In this document: positions 22,556 to 32,549 of the stretch, one piece after another | Layout: every line of letters begins with the position of its first letter | Numbering within the stretch: the stretch's first letter is position 1 | Source: Cladophialophora immunda | Lineage: Eukaryota; Ascomycota; Eurotiomycetes; Chaetothyriales; Herpotrichiellaceae | Assembly (NCBI RefSeq): GCF_000835495.1 | Contig: NW_015622541.1 | Span: forward strand, 7,936,001-8,000,000 | Length of the DNA: 64,000 nucleotides | Reading direction: 5' to 3' | Position numbers and translations under genes: made by a program | Notes under the pieces: model-generated | Told to the model about the DNA's origin: nothing | What the model saw: the letters and a program-made list of their open reading frames with translations, nothing else | Database searches by the model: none

Positions 22556-23301
22556 TTTGAGAAGAAGTTGTCGAGTGGGAGCGAAGAGCATCAAACGATG
22601 GCGAGACTGCGGTGTGATATGGAAGAAAGAGTCGTTTATCGATAAGGCTTTTGCTTCACACGTGGAGAACTCTCGAGCTCTCTAGCAATCAGTGTCCGTG
22701 AAGAAGATGAGGAGGATCGTGTATAAAAGGCAGATGATGGATTTGTCAGCCACTTGAAGTGACCGGCTGCTCTGTTCCGGTCGCCCTCGGCGAATGATTG
22801 GGGAGGGGCTGGCTCTCTATTCCATCTGTTTCATGGACTGATTCTTTGTGACATGCATCCTCCAGACCATCACTCCAATGCAATGGCCCAATCTGAGAAC
22901 ATGAGATTTTCTGTGGAAGTCGAGGGATGAGCCGTCAGAAGCATATCGTGAGCTGTGCTGGGTAGTCAGAAGGGCTGTGACGGCCTTGATTGGGTTCTAC
23001 TATTCCCTCTGCCTGTCTCTTAGATCGGTGAGGACCCTCGAAGATGCAGCCTTGCCATTGTACTCGACATATGTATCGCAGGCATCAAGTGGGCTGGCCC
23101 CTGATTAGGCTGCAGTGCCCTGTTCAGCCTTCCCGGAAATCTTTCCGTCTGACGGCATCTTTAGAGTGCCAGCGGGGCCATTAGTCTGTAAATGTCTGTC
23201 AGACAGTGTATCATTTCTCCCCACTCGACCCTTTATTTCCATCCAGACACTCTTCGCCCTTCATCAACTCGTCCGCAAACCCATGTTCCACTATCAATAT
23301 C
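22556..23301. promoter_or_regulatory. Divergent intergenic region, 746 bp
   Basis: Between the starts of the DsbA-like gene (-) and the SNF2 gene (+). It contains TATAAAAG at 22722-22729 on the plus strand, about 570 bp before the SNF2 ATG, and a palindromic CTGTCAGACAG near 23198. Their use is not known. Confidence 0.4.
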
Positions 23302-26300
23302 ATGTCCAATTCATACCTCCCTACACTCGCTGGTAGTGGTGACGATGGTGACGGGGACGATGAAGACCAATTCTTCGATACACATCAGTTCTTCGTTGGC
23401 CCCTCAAGCACTGAGAGCTGCTCTTCACATGCAGAATCAAATCTCCTGGTACACTTGCCCAGTCATGCATCCTATTCCATTCAAGATCGAGCTGATGGCA
23501 TTTAGCACTCCGAAAATGGCATGAGAACGTCCCTGTTGAACTCCCCCGCTGCAGATTCAATTTGCCACAAACCGGGTCGATTTCGCTTCGAGCCAACGCC
23601 CTTTATGGACGACTACATCGCGCTTGGATCTATTCGCCTTGTTCGACCTACCGCCAGTGCGCTCGATCGCGGTTGGAGAATGGTTGGATCCACGGGAGAG
23701 GCTACGCACCCCCACTCTCTGCTGACCTTGGGCGAGAAACGTCTATGGATCAAAACTTGCTATTCTGAGCATGCCAAACTGCCTGATTGTGCCTCCTTGA
23801 GAATCTATACACTACCAGAAGATGTCAATCGAAGCACTCGAGGCTCGATCAAGGATCTTAGAAAGGTTCTGAAATTCCTCACCGAGTTCGTCGACATCTC
23901 TCGTGATGCTTGGGATGGCACCTACGATCCAGCCTCGCCTTTGCAAACCTATAAGCAAGCACATGTTTTCCAGGAGGAATCTCTCTTTTACATATTCAAT
24001 ACTCTATCCTCGCCTCAAACTTCCCTCACCGATGGAGGCCCTGGTCTGCACAACCGGCACTCAATGCATGACATCTTTGGGAACAAGATCGACGGCCTCC
24101 AGACTTCGTTGTACCCCTATCAAATGCGGTCGGTAGCCGCGATGTTGCAAAGGGAAGTAAATCCATTCATGTTCTTAGATCCTAGAAAGCAATGCTTTCG
24201 AGACCTCAGTGGCACAAAGTTCTATCTCGACGTCTACGAAGGCTCCCTGCTTCGTCACCCTCACCTCTACAGTCAATGTCGTGGTGGTATCCTCGCAGAA
24301 ACCATGGGCTACGGCAAGACACTGATATGCATTGCTCTGATTCTAGCAACCAGAGGACATTATCCTACCATCCCCGAGGGTAGAGTAAACGCCATTACTG
24401 GGAAGGTTAACGAACGCACACCAAGCCTGCTTGACCTAGCTGCAAAAACGATCAAGCAAACTTCTGTGCCGTGGAAAGCCCATTTTGCAAATCTCAAGAA
24501 GGAGGGCTATCACTTTGACAGCTGTACAGAAGCTCTGGCCAGGTACAATGGCGAGTATGCTGAGCCAATCTTCCATCCAACAACTCCGGATCGACGAGGC
24601 AAGAAAAGAGAAGATTTCCGAGTGCTGCGCCTTGCATGTACAACGTTGCTGATCGTTCCGCCCAATCTTCTCGTCCAATGGCAACATGAGATAGAAAAGC
24701 ATACGGAAGCGGGTGCGCTTGATGTATTGGTCCTCGACTCGACCACGAAAGATATACCTCATTGGAGGGAATTGATCAAACACGACATTGTTCTCATCAC
24801 CAAAGCACGCTTTGAGCAAGAATACAGGGATGACGATCTCAACCAGGGTAGACGGTTCAAAGGACAGGAGAAGTTTCGATCTCAGCTAACTGAAGTTCGA
24901 TGGCTGCGCGTCATTTGCGACGAGGGACATGGCTTTGCAGGCTCCAGCTATCGAACACATGCAATGACGATGTTGGACAAGATGTCCGTTGAACGCCGTT
25001 GGGTTGTCTCTGGCACACCATCCTACTCACTTCACGGTGTTGAGGTTAACCTCGCGCTCGACGAGACCAACAACCACACGAAGAGTTTGCGGAGACACTC
25101 CATCGAGACCGCTTTGGAAAGAAGAAAAGCCAAGGATTCTGCATCTGAAGAGCTCAAAGATATGGACCGCTTACGCGCCATCGTTGTCAGATTTCTCAAG
25201 GTGCAACCCTGGGCAAACCAGAAAGGCGCCGACCATGCCGATTGGAAAAGATATCTCTCGCCTTTCGACGCCTCTGGCAAGCGTCGTTTCGCACCCGCGC
25301 TGCGAGTGATACTGCAGTCTCTCATCATCCGCCATCGAATTGAGGACATCGATGTCGATCTCTGCCTTCCTCCTCTGCACAACAGGACAATCTACCTGGA
25401 GCCAAGCTATTACGACAAGCTTAGCATGAACCTCTTCAGGCTGGTTCTTACCTCCAATGCCATCACTTCCGAAAGAGTGGACGAGGATTACATGTTTCAT
25501 CCTAAAAATCGCAAATCCCTCGATGAATTGATTACCAATCTCCGCCGATCCAGCTTCCACTGGGTCGGATTTACTGAGCACGAGGTGACTGAAACCTTGA
25601 GAGTCAGTAACAAATATCTAGAAGAACACCTTGACCTGATCTCCGACGAAGACGGTGCGCTTTTGAGTGAGGCAATCCAGAATGGTGAACGAGCCCTGAG
25701 TGACTCCGGTTGGCATGCTTTCTCGTTCTACCACGAAATCGGCGTGTATGTCGAAGACTTCCCCAGCGATGCTGCGGCGGCCTGGGCGTTAAATGGCGAA
25801 CATTCGAACCCCCTCCTTCTCGGAACCGTTCAAGCTCGAGAGGCGCAGCAGTATGTGCTGAAACACCTGGAGCTCGACGGACCCTGGATTCAACTTGCTG
25901 GGGCGGGACTCCGAGCCATGCACGCAGCTCGTGAACGAGCCATAGAAGAGCAACAAGCCAGAGATAAAGTCCAATCAAGCTCCAGCGGAAAGAAGCCTCC
26001 CACAGCGGGAGCAACAGAGGAACCCAAGCTCAAGAATCAATCAGGCTCCCCGTCTCCTGTGCGCTCTTCGACACGAGATGTGGCTCCCGAGCTTTTCCGC
26101 TCACCAAGAAAGCGACTTTTCTCGACGAACAATCCCATCGTCCCAGCACCCTTGGCCAAGTCACGCATCGTTGGATTTACATCCGCGAAGCTCAATTACC
26201 TCTGCTCACGTATCTTGATGCTACAGGCCACAGAGAAGATTATTATCTTCTACGACTCGAACAACATCGCCTTCTGGATCGCCGAAGCTCTTGAGTTGTT

Positions 26301-27015
26301 ATCCGTCAAATTCCTCATCTACGCAAACACACTCTCGGTGACCCGCCGCGCCGCTTACCTTGCCACTTTCAATCAGTCGGAGGTGTTTCGCGTTCTCCTC
26401 ATGGATCTCAAACAAGCTTCTCATGGCCTCCACGTGGCTGCCGCAAGCCGCATCTTTATTGTATCCCCGATCTGGCAGCCCGATGTCGAATCACAAGCCA
26501 TCAAACGCGCACATCGAATTGGCCAGACGCGTCCTGTCTACGTCGAGACGCTCGTCCTGAAAGGCACTTTGGAGGAGAAGATCCTCAAGCGACGCCGGCA
26601 GATGAGCAATGCAGAGCTGGTCAAGGCAGAGAAAAGCCTGTTGGACGATGGCATGATGAACGGGATCATTCGAGGGGAAGGCTTCTTGAAGATCGCACAG
26701 GATGAGAAAGAGCAGTTGAGAGGAGGGAGGCTAGACGAGCCGGTCCCCCTGTTTGTGAGACGCGATGGCCCTGTCGGCGCGGACGACGGAGAGGATGGTG
26801 ACCTGATCCTGGGCTTGGAGGACGAGCGTTCCTCGAAGAAGAAGAAGGTTGAAAATAAAGGGAAGACGAAAGGGAACGGCAGGACAGTGGCATTTGGACC
26901 GGACAAGGTATTTCCTCTGTCTTCGGGAGCTGCACTTAATACATCGCCGCCGGCGTTAGAGACCCACACCTCGATATTCGGTGCTGGGCTGCAGCCGAGC
27001 AACGAGAAGCCATAG
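23302..27015 (+). CDS. SNF2-family DNA-dependent ATPase/helicase
   Basis: About 1218 residues, nuclear by family. The start at 23302 (MSNSYLPTLAG) is in the same frame as the main ORF but separated from it by one TAG. A 57-nt intron, 23449-23505 (GTACAC ... GCTGAT ... TTTAG), removes that stop. Otherwise translation would begin at ATG 23521. The N-lobe has ATP-binding GGILAETMGYGKT (about residue 308) and motif II VICDEGHGF (about 520), then VVSGTPSYS. A long insertion (about residues 600-930) separates the lobes. The C-lobe has IIFYDSNNIAFWIAE, motif V-like QASHGLHVAAA and motif VI QAIKRAHRIGQTRP. No RING finger is seen in the insertion, unlike Rad5/Rad16. The C-terminal tail is acidic then Lys-rich. 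Motif I is GYGKT where GLGKT is usual. Confidence 0.88.
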
Positions 27016-27545
27016 AAAAGCGTCCGCATCGTGTTCGATATCACGCCAGCATCTGCTTCCGGTGTCGGTGGCTCTGGAGCTTGATTCTTCGGACGCCGCC
27101 TGCTGGAACAACATCTCACATGACACGGCGCCAGAATTTTAGCAGACGCAGGGTTGGGAATGGGGTCTTGTTTGCTGATAGAAAGTGCTGCGACTGCGTC
27201 GGCTTGTATGACTCTACGGAAGGGAGATTTCTGCACGATTTCAAGGCTTAAATGGTAGATACAGGCTCGACGGAAGTGCACATATGATGGCTCAGGCATA
27301 TTTATCCCAAAGATAAATGAATGAGGGAGAGCTACTTAGCATATATTCTGACACAACGGAACCAGTTGCAATCTGCTAGTCTTGTAGCTCTGACATAGAC
27401 GCAGACTTCTGCCAACCCTGTTCAGGGAATGGACAAAATCCCCTTTTCCAGCCCGAACTCTATTATCACAGATCCTTGACACCTCATCCTCGTTGGTTCT
27501 CATCAAATCCTGTAATCGTGCGCAAGCAAACCCAGGTCGGTCTCC
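27016..27545. other. Intergenic between convergent genes
   Basis: 530 bp of 3' flanks of the SNF2 gene and xanthine dehydrogenase. A long antisense ORF entering the SNF2 3' end is judged a shadow. Confidence 0.5.
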
Positions 27546-30500
27546 TCAAATCGAGACGAAGAAGCTCTTCTCGCCCTCTCTTGGCTCAACCAGGCACCTC
27601 TTCAGGATCGGATCTGCGCAAGATATCCGAATCCTCTCGGGCGTCGCAGGGCTCCTAAGGCTCAGCACATCTTCCTCGCCATACTGTTTCCTGGCGGCCT
27701 TGAGGGCATCTCTTATTGCGAAGAAGACTGCACTCCCCATAAAGAGAGGCGGCTCCCCTACGCCCCGCGAGCGCTGGATCGTGCGGAGGTTCTTCCATTC
27801 CACGTCTTTCAGCAGCGAGATGTTCATGATCTGAGGAATATCTCTGAATCCAGGGATTTTGTACGCGCCGGGGCCGCGGGTGAAGATCTGGCCGCTGGCT
27901 CTGTGCCAAAGAGACTCCTCGGTCGTGAATAGGCCTTGGCCTTGGACATAAGCGCCTTCGATTTGCCCGTAGTCGATTGCCGGGTTGATACTTCGCCCAA
28001 CGTCCATCTTGATGTCTGACCGCAGGCAAGTCCAGTCTCCAGTCAAGGTATCGAGGAGCACCTCACTGGCGGTCACACCCTGCGTGAAGTAAAAGAACAT
28101 CTTGCCCGTGTTTTCCTTGCTTGGGTCTGAAGGATTCGGTCCCCAGATATATCCAATGTCGGGGGTCTTATAGAAGCCTTGCGCGGAGAGGTTGACACGG
28201 TCAAAGTACGCGGCGTGAGCCAGCTCTTTCATCGTGGCATTGGGGCCAAACTTTTCGCGATACGGAGCGAGACGCTCGTTGAGTTGCATGCATGCGTTGT
28301 ACGCTGCGTAGCCATTCAGGTCCGATGACGCCGATGCGGCTGTGCTCGAAGAGTTGGCGACAGTGTTGGTTGCCGTCTCTGAGATGTGGACGTCTGTGAG
28401 AGGTATCTGGAGTGCTTCAGCCACGATCATGCAGATCTTGGTGTGCAACCCCTGGCCCATCTCCGTACCTCCGTGGGCTACGAGGACAGAACCGTCATGG
28501 TAGATGTGAACGAGTGCCCCCGCTTGGTTGAGGAAGAGGGCAGTGAACGAAATGCCGAATTTGGTCGGGATGATCGCCAGTCCCTTCTTTTGCCATTTGT
28601 GCGTGGCGTTGAATTCATCCACCGCTTTCCGGCGGGCGTCGTAGTCAGCGGACTCTTTAATCTGCTTGTACATCAAGGGCACGTGCCAATCCTCGAGCGC
28701 CTGGTTGAAGTGTGTCTCTTCACCATCCTTGTAGAAATTGATTTCTCGGAACGTTTCGACGGGGATCTTCAGATGGTCTGCGATTTCCTCCATGTATGAC
28801 TCGGCAATAAACATGCCTTGGGGGCCTCCAAAGCCACGGAACGCACTGTTGGAGACAGTGTTGGTCCTGCAGAGACGTCCATCCACATCTATGTGGGGAA
28901 TGTTGTAGCAGCCGTCAATATGCGATAGTGCACGATCAACAACGGCAGCGGACAGATCTTGGGACCAACCGGCGTTGTTGAAGATGTTGGCTTTGAGAGC
29001 CTGGATCTTACCATCCTTGTTGACCCCGACCTTCCAAATACCCAGGAAAGGATGCCTCTGTCCAGAGGTCATAATATCCTCGTCCCTGTTGAGCATGCAT
29101 CTTACCGGTCGCTTGACCTTGTTTGCTGCTACTGCACAAATGGTGGAGAGTTGAACGGATCGAGTCTCCTTGCCGCCGAATCCGCCACCAAGACGCTTCA
29201 CCTTGGAGACAATTTTATTTGATTGAACACATAGGGCTTTCGCGATGTACGCTTGTGTTTCGGCTGGGTTCTGGGTACTGCTCCAAATTTCCATTTCGCC
29301 GTCTTCCGGCTTGGGAATCGCCAGAGCAGCCTGGGTCTCCAGGTAGAAATGCTCCTGGCCGCCCATTCTGGACGTACCTTCGAAGACGTAGTCGCATTCT
29401 TTGAACGCTTTCTCCACGTCACCTCTTCGGATATATCTGTAGTGCTCGTAGAAGCTTTGCTTCTCTATTGCTTCTTCGATGGTATAGATGGCCGGTAGCT
29501 CCTCATATTGGACCAAAACAGCACGTGCACCGGCGGCAGCTTGCTGAGAAGTGTTCGCCAGGATCATACCGATGGGTTGGCCGGCCGTAAAGACTTCATC
29601 TTCGGCAAAGAAAACTTCGTCGCAGACAGGAGCCCCCCACCAGTTCGCTTTTGGATCGACAAAGTCATACCTATCAACCCAGGCGATGACACCTGGGAGC
29701 TGAAGTGCCGGGCTGGGGTCAACGCTGATCAACTTGGCATGCGCTTTGGTTGACAAGACGAGGCAGCCGATAAGTTCGTTCATTTGTACCGGAATATCGT
29801 CGGTATACTGGGCTTCGCCAGTGCATTGCTTCAATGCGGCCATGTGAGGGTGTTCTTTCCCGAGGATTTTCTGTGAGTAAGCAACTGAAGCATCATGATC
29901 CTTTTCGCCGCGAGAAATTTCTCTTTCAATCTCTTCGATTGCTTCTTTGTCCACCTCTTTGCTGGCTTCCTCAATGTTGAGAAGGACATCCTGGTAGAAA
30001 CGATAAAAGAAGCCCAGAGCCAAAGATTTCCGGTACCAGGCCATGCCTCCTGGCACACCAAACGGTAGGTTGAAGTCGTGCTCCAGAGCATTCATTACCC
30101 CTTCCAGCGTTTGGGGGTCTGTAAATGTCTTGCCCACAATGTACCCGGATGCCTGCTTGGCCTCGATCGTGATGGGAGCCATGCCTCCGTACACTAAGTT
30201 CGCATTCTTTACCTTGTAGTCGTCGTCGAGGGCGACTCGCAGACAAGCATTGACGATGGCGATGTCATCATCTTTTCTCTTCGACTGCTTATAGGACCTG
30301 ACATACTCTCCTTTCTCCGCGGCGAGAGGGATTCTCATTGCCGCAATGACAGCGTCTCCCGGCAACGCAGTCACCCTATAGCTCTTGAAGAAGCTCGCCA
30401 TAGGAATCTCGGTAGTCTTGGTGAGAGACTTGGCAACCAGTGTCGAGTTTGTAGCAACAAAGACGGGATTGAGATCAGAGATGGGCGATGCGGTCGCCAG

Positions 30501-31637
30501 GTTCCCTGCGGGAGTCCCAACATTCCGGATTTGACGGCCCGCAAAGTACCTGATCGCTTTCTTGATGGCTTTGAATGGTTGGGCCTTGGTAGGTCCATAG
30601 TGTTTGACAGCTTCATCACAGATATTCTCTAGATCCGTCAGGGCAACATTGCCGCCAATTTCGAGATAATCATCATAGAAAGAGTACTGTCGAAGCTCCG
30701 CAATATCCCCCACATACACTGACGCTGAATACTGCGCGGCTTTGAATTTGATCTCAATCTGGGTTTCTGTGCTGCCACCAATCAACTTGGCGCCCGGATG
30801 AGCATTCTTGATTTCGAGAAGCTGTTGCAGAGTCACGGGTCTATACCATTTCTTTCGCTTATTGCCAAAAGCCAGCGGTTTGAAGTCGTGCTTTTTCAGT
30901 GCTGGAGGGTATATTAACTCCGTGGACTTGTCGTAATGGATAAAAGATGGAGGCGTGAATTTCTTCTCGGCTGCTGCATCCGCTCCGTTCGTCTCACCAT
31001 TCGTGGCGCCATTGCATGAGCCGCCGTTCTCCATGCAACAGCCTGAACCGCCATTTGCAATCGACTTGCCACACGCCTTGTTGAAGCTCTGAGCAGCGTC
31101 TAGGATGGGCCTGTAACCCGTGCATCGACAAAGGTTGCCGTCAAAATTCTCCTCAATTTCCAGTTCGGATGGCTCAGGGCCGTAATTTCTGAGCAACGAA
31201 TACAAGCTCATGACAATTCCAGGGGTGCAGAAACCGCATTGGCTTCCACTCGCCATGGCAATCCGTTGCTGTGCAGGATGTGGGTTTTTCGAGCTGCCAA
31301 TTCCCTCGATTGTGATGACATGCTTGCCGTCCACGCTGGCCAGAGGAGCGAGACATGCATTGACCGAAGCATGATATATCTTATTTGTGGTGGGATTCAA
31401 CTGCGATATGACGACGGTGCAGGCACCGCAACCACCTTCTGCGCAGCCCAGTTTTGTTCCTGTCAAGCCAACTCCTCTCAAATATTCGAGCAGTGTAATT
31501 TCCGGATCTACTGAGTCCAACTCGACCTTTGTGCCATTGAGGTAGAAGCGGAGTGTGTCATCGTAGCTCTCGGTGAGGGAAGCGAGCGAAACCACCTTTT
31601 CAGCAGTCGCTGCTGGCTCGAGGACGCTAGGCGCCAT
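27546..31637 (-). CDS. hxA: Xanthine dehydrogenase (purine hydroxylase I)
   Basis: 1363 residues, single exon. It oxidises hypoxanthine to xanthine and uric acid with NAD+, for purine use as a nitrogen source. The N-terminal [2Fe-2S] domain has CAEGGCGAC (Cys 65, 70, 73) and a second helical cluster domain (GFCTPGIV, NLCRCTGYRP). Next comes the FAD domain (KLIGGSTETQIEIKF, RNVGTPAGNLATASPISDL). The molybdopterin domain has GGQEHFYLETQ, GGGFGGKETRS, NSAFRGFGGPQGMF and, near the end, GVGEPPLFMGS, whose Glu is the family's catalytic base. The conserved Glu and Arg contexts (GGQEHFYLET, AFRGFGG) argue for xanthine dehydrogenase rather than aldehyde oxidase. A Cys/Gly/Asn-rich low-complexity linker sits between the Fe-S and FAD domains. 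Confidence 0.96.
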   Translation of the reverse strand: MAPSVLEPAATAEKVVSLASLTESYDDTLRFYLNGTKVELDSVDPEITLLEYLRGVGLTGTKLGCAEGGCGACTVVISQLNPTTNKIYHASVNACLAPLASVDGKHVITIEGIGSSKNPHPAQQRIAMASGSQCGFCTPGIVMSLYSLLRNYGPEPSELEIEENFDGNLCRCTGYRPILDAAQSFNKACGKSIANGGSGCCMENGGSCNGATNGETNGADAAAEKKFTPPSFIHYDKSTELIYPPALKKHDFKPLAFGNKRKKWYRPVTLQQLLEIKNAHPGAKLIGGSTETQIEIKFKAAQYSASVYVGDIAELRQYSFYDDYLEIGGNVALTDLENICDEAVKHYGPTKAQPFKAIKKAIRYFAGRQIRNVGTPAGNLATASPISDLNPVFVATNSTLVAKSLTKTTEIPMASFFKSYRVTALPGDAVIAAMRIPLAAEKGEYVRSYKQSKRKDDDIAIVNACLRVALDDDYKVKNANLVYGGMAPITIEAKQASGYIVGKTFTDPQTLEGVMNALEHDFNLPFGVPGGMAWYRKSLALGFFYRFYQDVLLNIEEASKEVDKEAIEEIEREISRGEKDHDASVAYSQKILGKEHPHMAALKQCTGEAQYTDDIPVQMNELIGCLVLSTKAHAKLISVDPSPALQLPGVIAWVDRYDFVDPKANWWGAPVCDEVFFAEDEVFTAGQPIGMILANTSQQAAAGARAVLVQYEELPAIYTIEEAIEKQSFYEHYRYIRRGDVEKAFKECDYVFEGTSRMGGQEHFYLETQAALAIPKPEDGEMEIWSSTQNPAETQAYIAKALCVQSNKIVSKVKRLGGGFGGKETRSVQLSTICAVAANKVKRPVRCMLNRDEDIMTSGQRHPFLGIWKVGVNKDGKIQALKANIFNNAGWSQDLSAAVVDRALSHIDGCYNIPHIDVDGRLCRTNTVSNSAFRGFGGPQGMFIAESYMEEIADHLKIPVETFREINFYKDGEETHFNQALEDWHVPLMYKQIKESADYDARRKAVDEFNATHKWQKKGLAIIPTKFGISFTALFLNQAGALVHIYHDGSVLVAHGGTEMGQGLHTKICMIVAEALQIPLTDVHISETATNTVANSSSTAASASSDLNGYAAYNACMQLNERLAPYREKFGPNATMKELAHAAYFDRVNLSAQGFYKTPDIGYIWGPNPSDPSKENTGKMFFYFTQGVTASEVLLDTLTGDWTCLRSDIKMDVGRSINPAIDYGQIEGAYVQGQGLFTTEESLWHRASGQIFTRGPGAYKIPGFRDIPQIMNISLLKDVEWKNLRTIQRSRGVGEPPLFMGSAVFFAIRDALKAARKQYGEEDVLSLRSPATPERIRISCADPILKRCLVEPREGEKSFFVSI

Positions 31638-31703
31638 CTCGAATGCGGGGGGACTGGCGGAATAGCGTGAGAACAGTAAAGGAAAAAAGAGGTGGGAGTC
31701 CTG

Positions 31704-31899
31704 TCAGGTTAGCATTCCCAGGCAGGCCTTTTCTATAACCTGCAGGTAAACGAAGACACACAAAGAACACGAGGTAGGATCAAGGTCGTACGGAGTCAGC
31801 CTGACGAAGAAAAACAAGGACGGACTCGTTCGAGACTACCAGATCCTTATCGGAGACTGCCTGAAGCTTTTTGATCAGAGCAGAAGCAATTCGATCCAT
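31704..31899 (-). CDS. Possible 47-residue spliced ORF (upstream ORF or small gene) before xanthine dehydrogenase
   Basis: ATG at 31899 in a good context (ACCATGG) after a pyrimidine-rich stretch opens a 36-codon exon (31899-31792). It is followed by GTACGA and, 52 nt later, CTGCAG, then a phase-matched 12-codon exon with stop (31739-31704). The predicted peptide has 47 residues. Without splicing it ends after 39 codons. The stop lies 66 bp before the xanthine dehydrogenase ATG, so it may be an upstream ORF in that leader. The peptide looks like an amphipathic helix pair (ALIKKLQAVSDKDL, NESVLVFLRQADS). No family is recognised and no clear branch site is seen. Confidence 0.3.
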
Positions 31900-32549
31900 G
31901 GTATTGATAGGGAAATGGGACGCGATGGCGAGAGTGCGCGAATCAGATGAGCGACAATTACAACCAGACAAGATCTCACCAATCTCGTAAAGCCAGCTGA
32001 CGTTAATCGACACTGTGAGATGTGAACTTTGTGGTTGTGGGCGAATGAAGCGCTGCGGAAGTGGTCGACATGGGTCGCTCACCCCTCCTTTTTCTCCATT
32101 CGATGTGCGAGCGGCGACCTCCGATATCAACGCCACGGCACTTGTTTGGCTTCTCCCGGAAACTGGTCGCAGTCGAGATGACCGGAGAACTGCTTACTAT
32201 GACCCCAGAATACCCGCCGAAGTCTATGCCTTGAGCTGACCGATCGAAGGAAGAGAGTCCGCACTACACAACGTCAAGGCCAGTCTGGAGAAAGACTGGC
32301 GCAAGAGATGGCGCCCTGGATACTGATGGCGAGTGGCATAGTGGCTCGGAGGGAGGCGACGGGAATCAACAGACTCGTACAATGGTGGACTTGACGGCGA
32401 TCTATCTTGTTCTTCATTTTCTATCCCAACGCCTCTCAAGGCTGGGTATCTCGCTGGTCCTACTTCTGGCTCTCTGGCCCCTTTCCAATCCAGCTCAAGA
32501 TTCTATCGTACAACTCAGGAAACCCTCTTCCTCATCCTGCCGTCGGCGC
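31900..32549. promoter_or_regulatory. Upstream region of xanthine dehydrogenase
   Basis: About 650 bp between the small ORF and the 3' end of the Cys-rich gene. A GATA-type HGATAR match (TGATAG) lies at about 31905-31910, right at the small ORF's start. No clear UaY-type TCGG-N6-CCGA site was found by eye. Confidence 0.35.
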
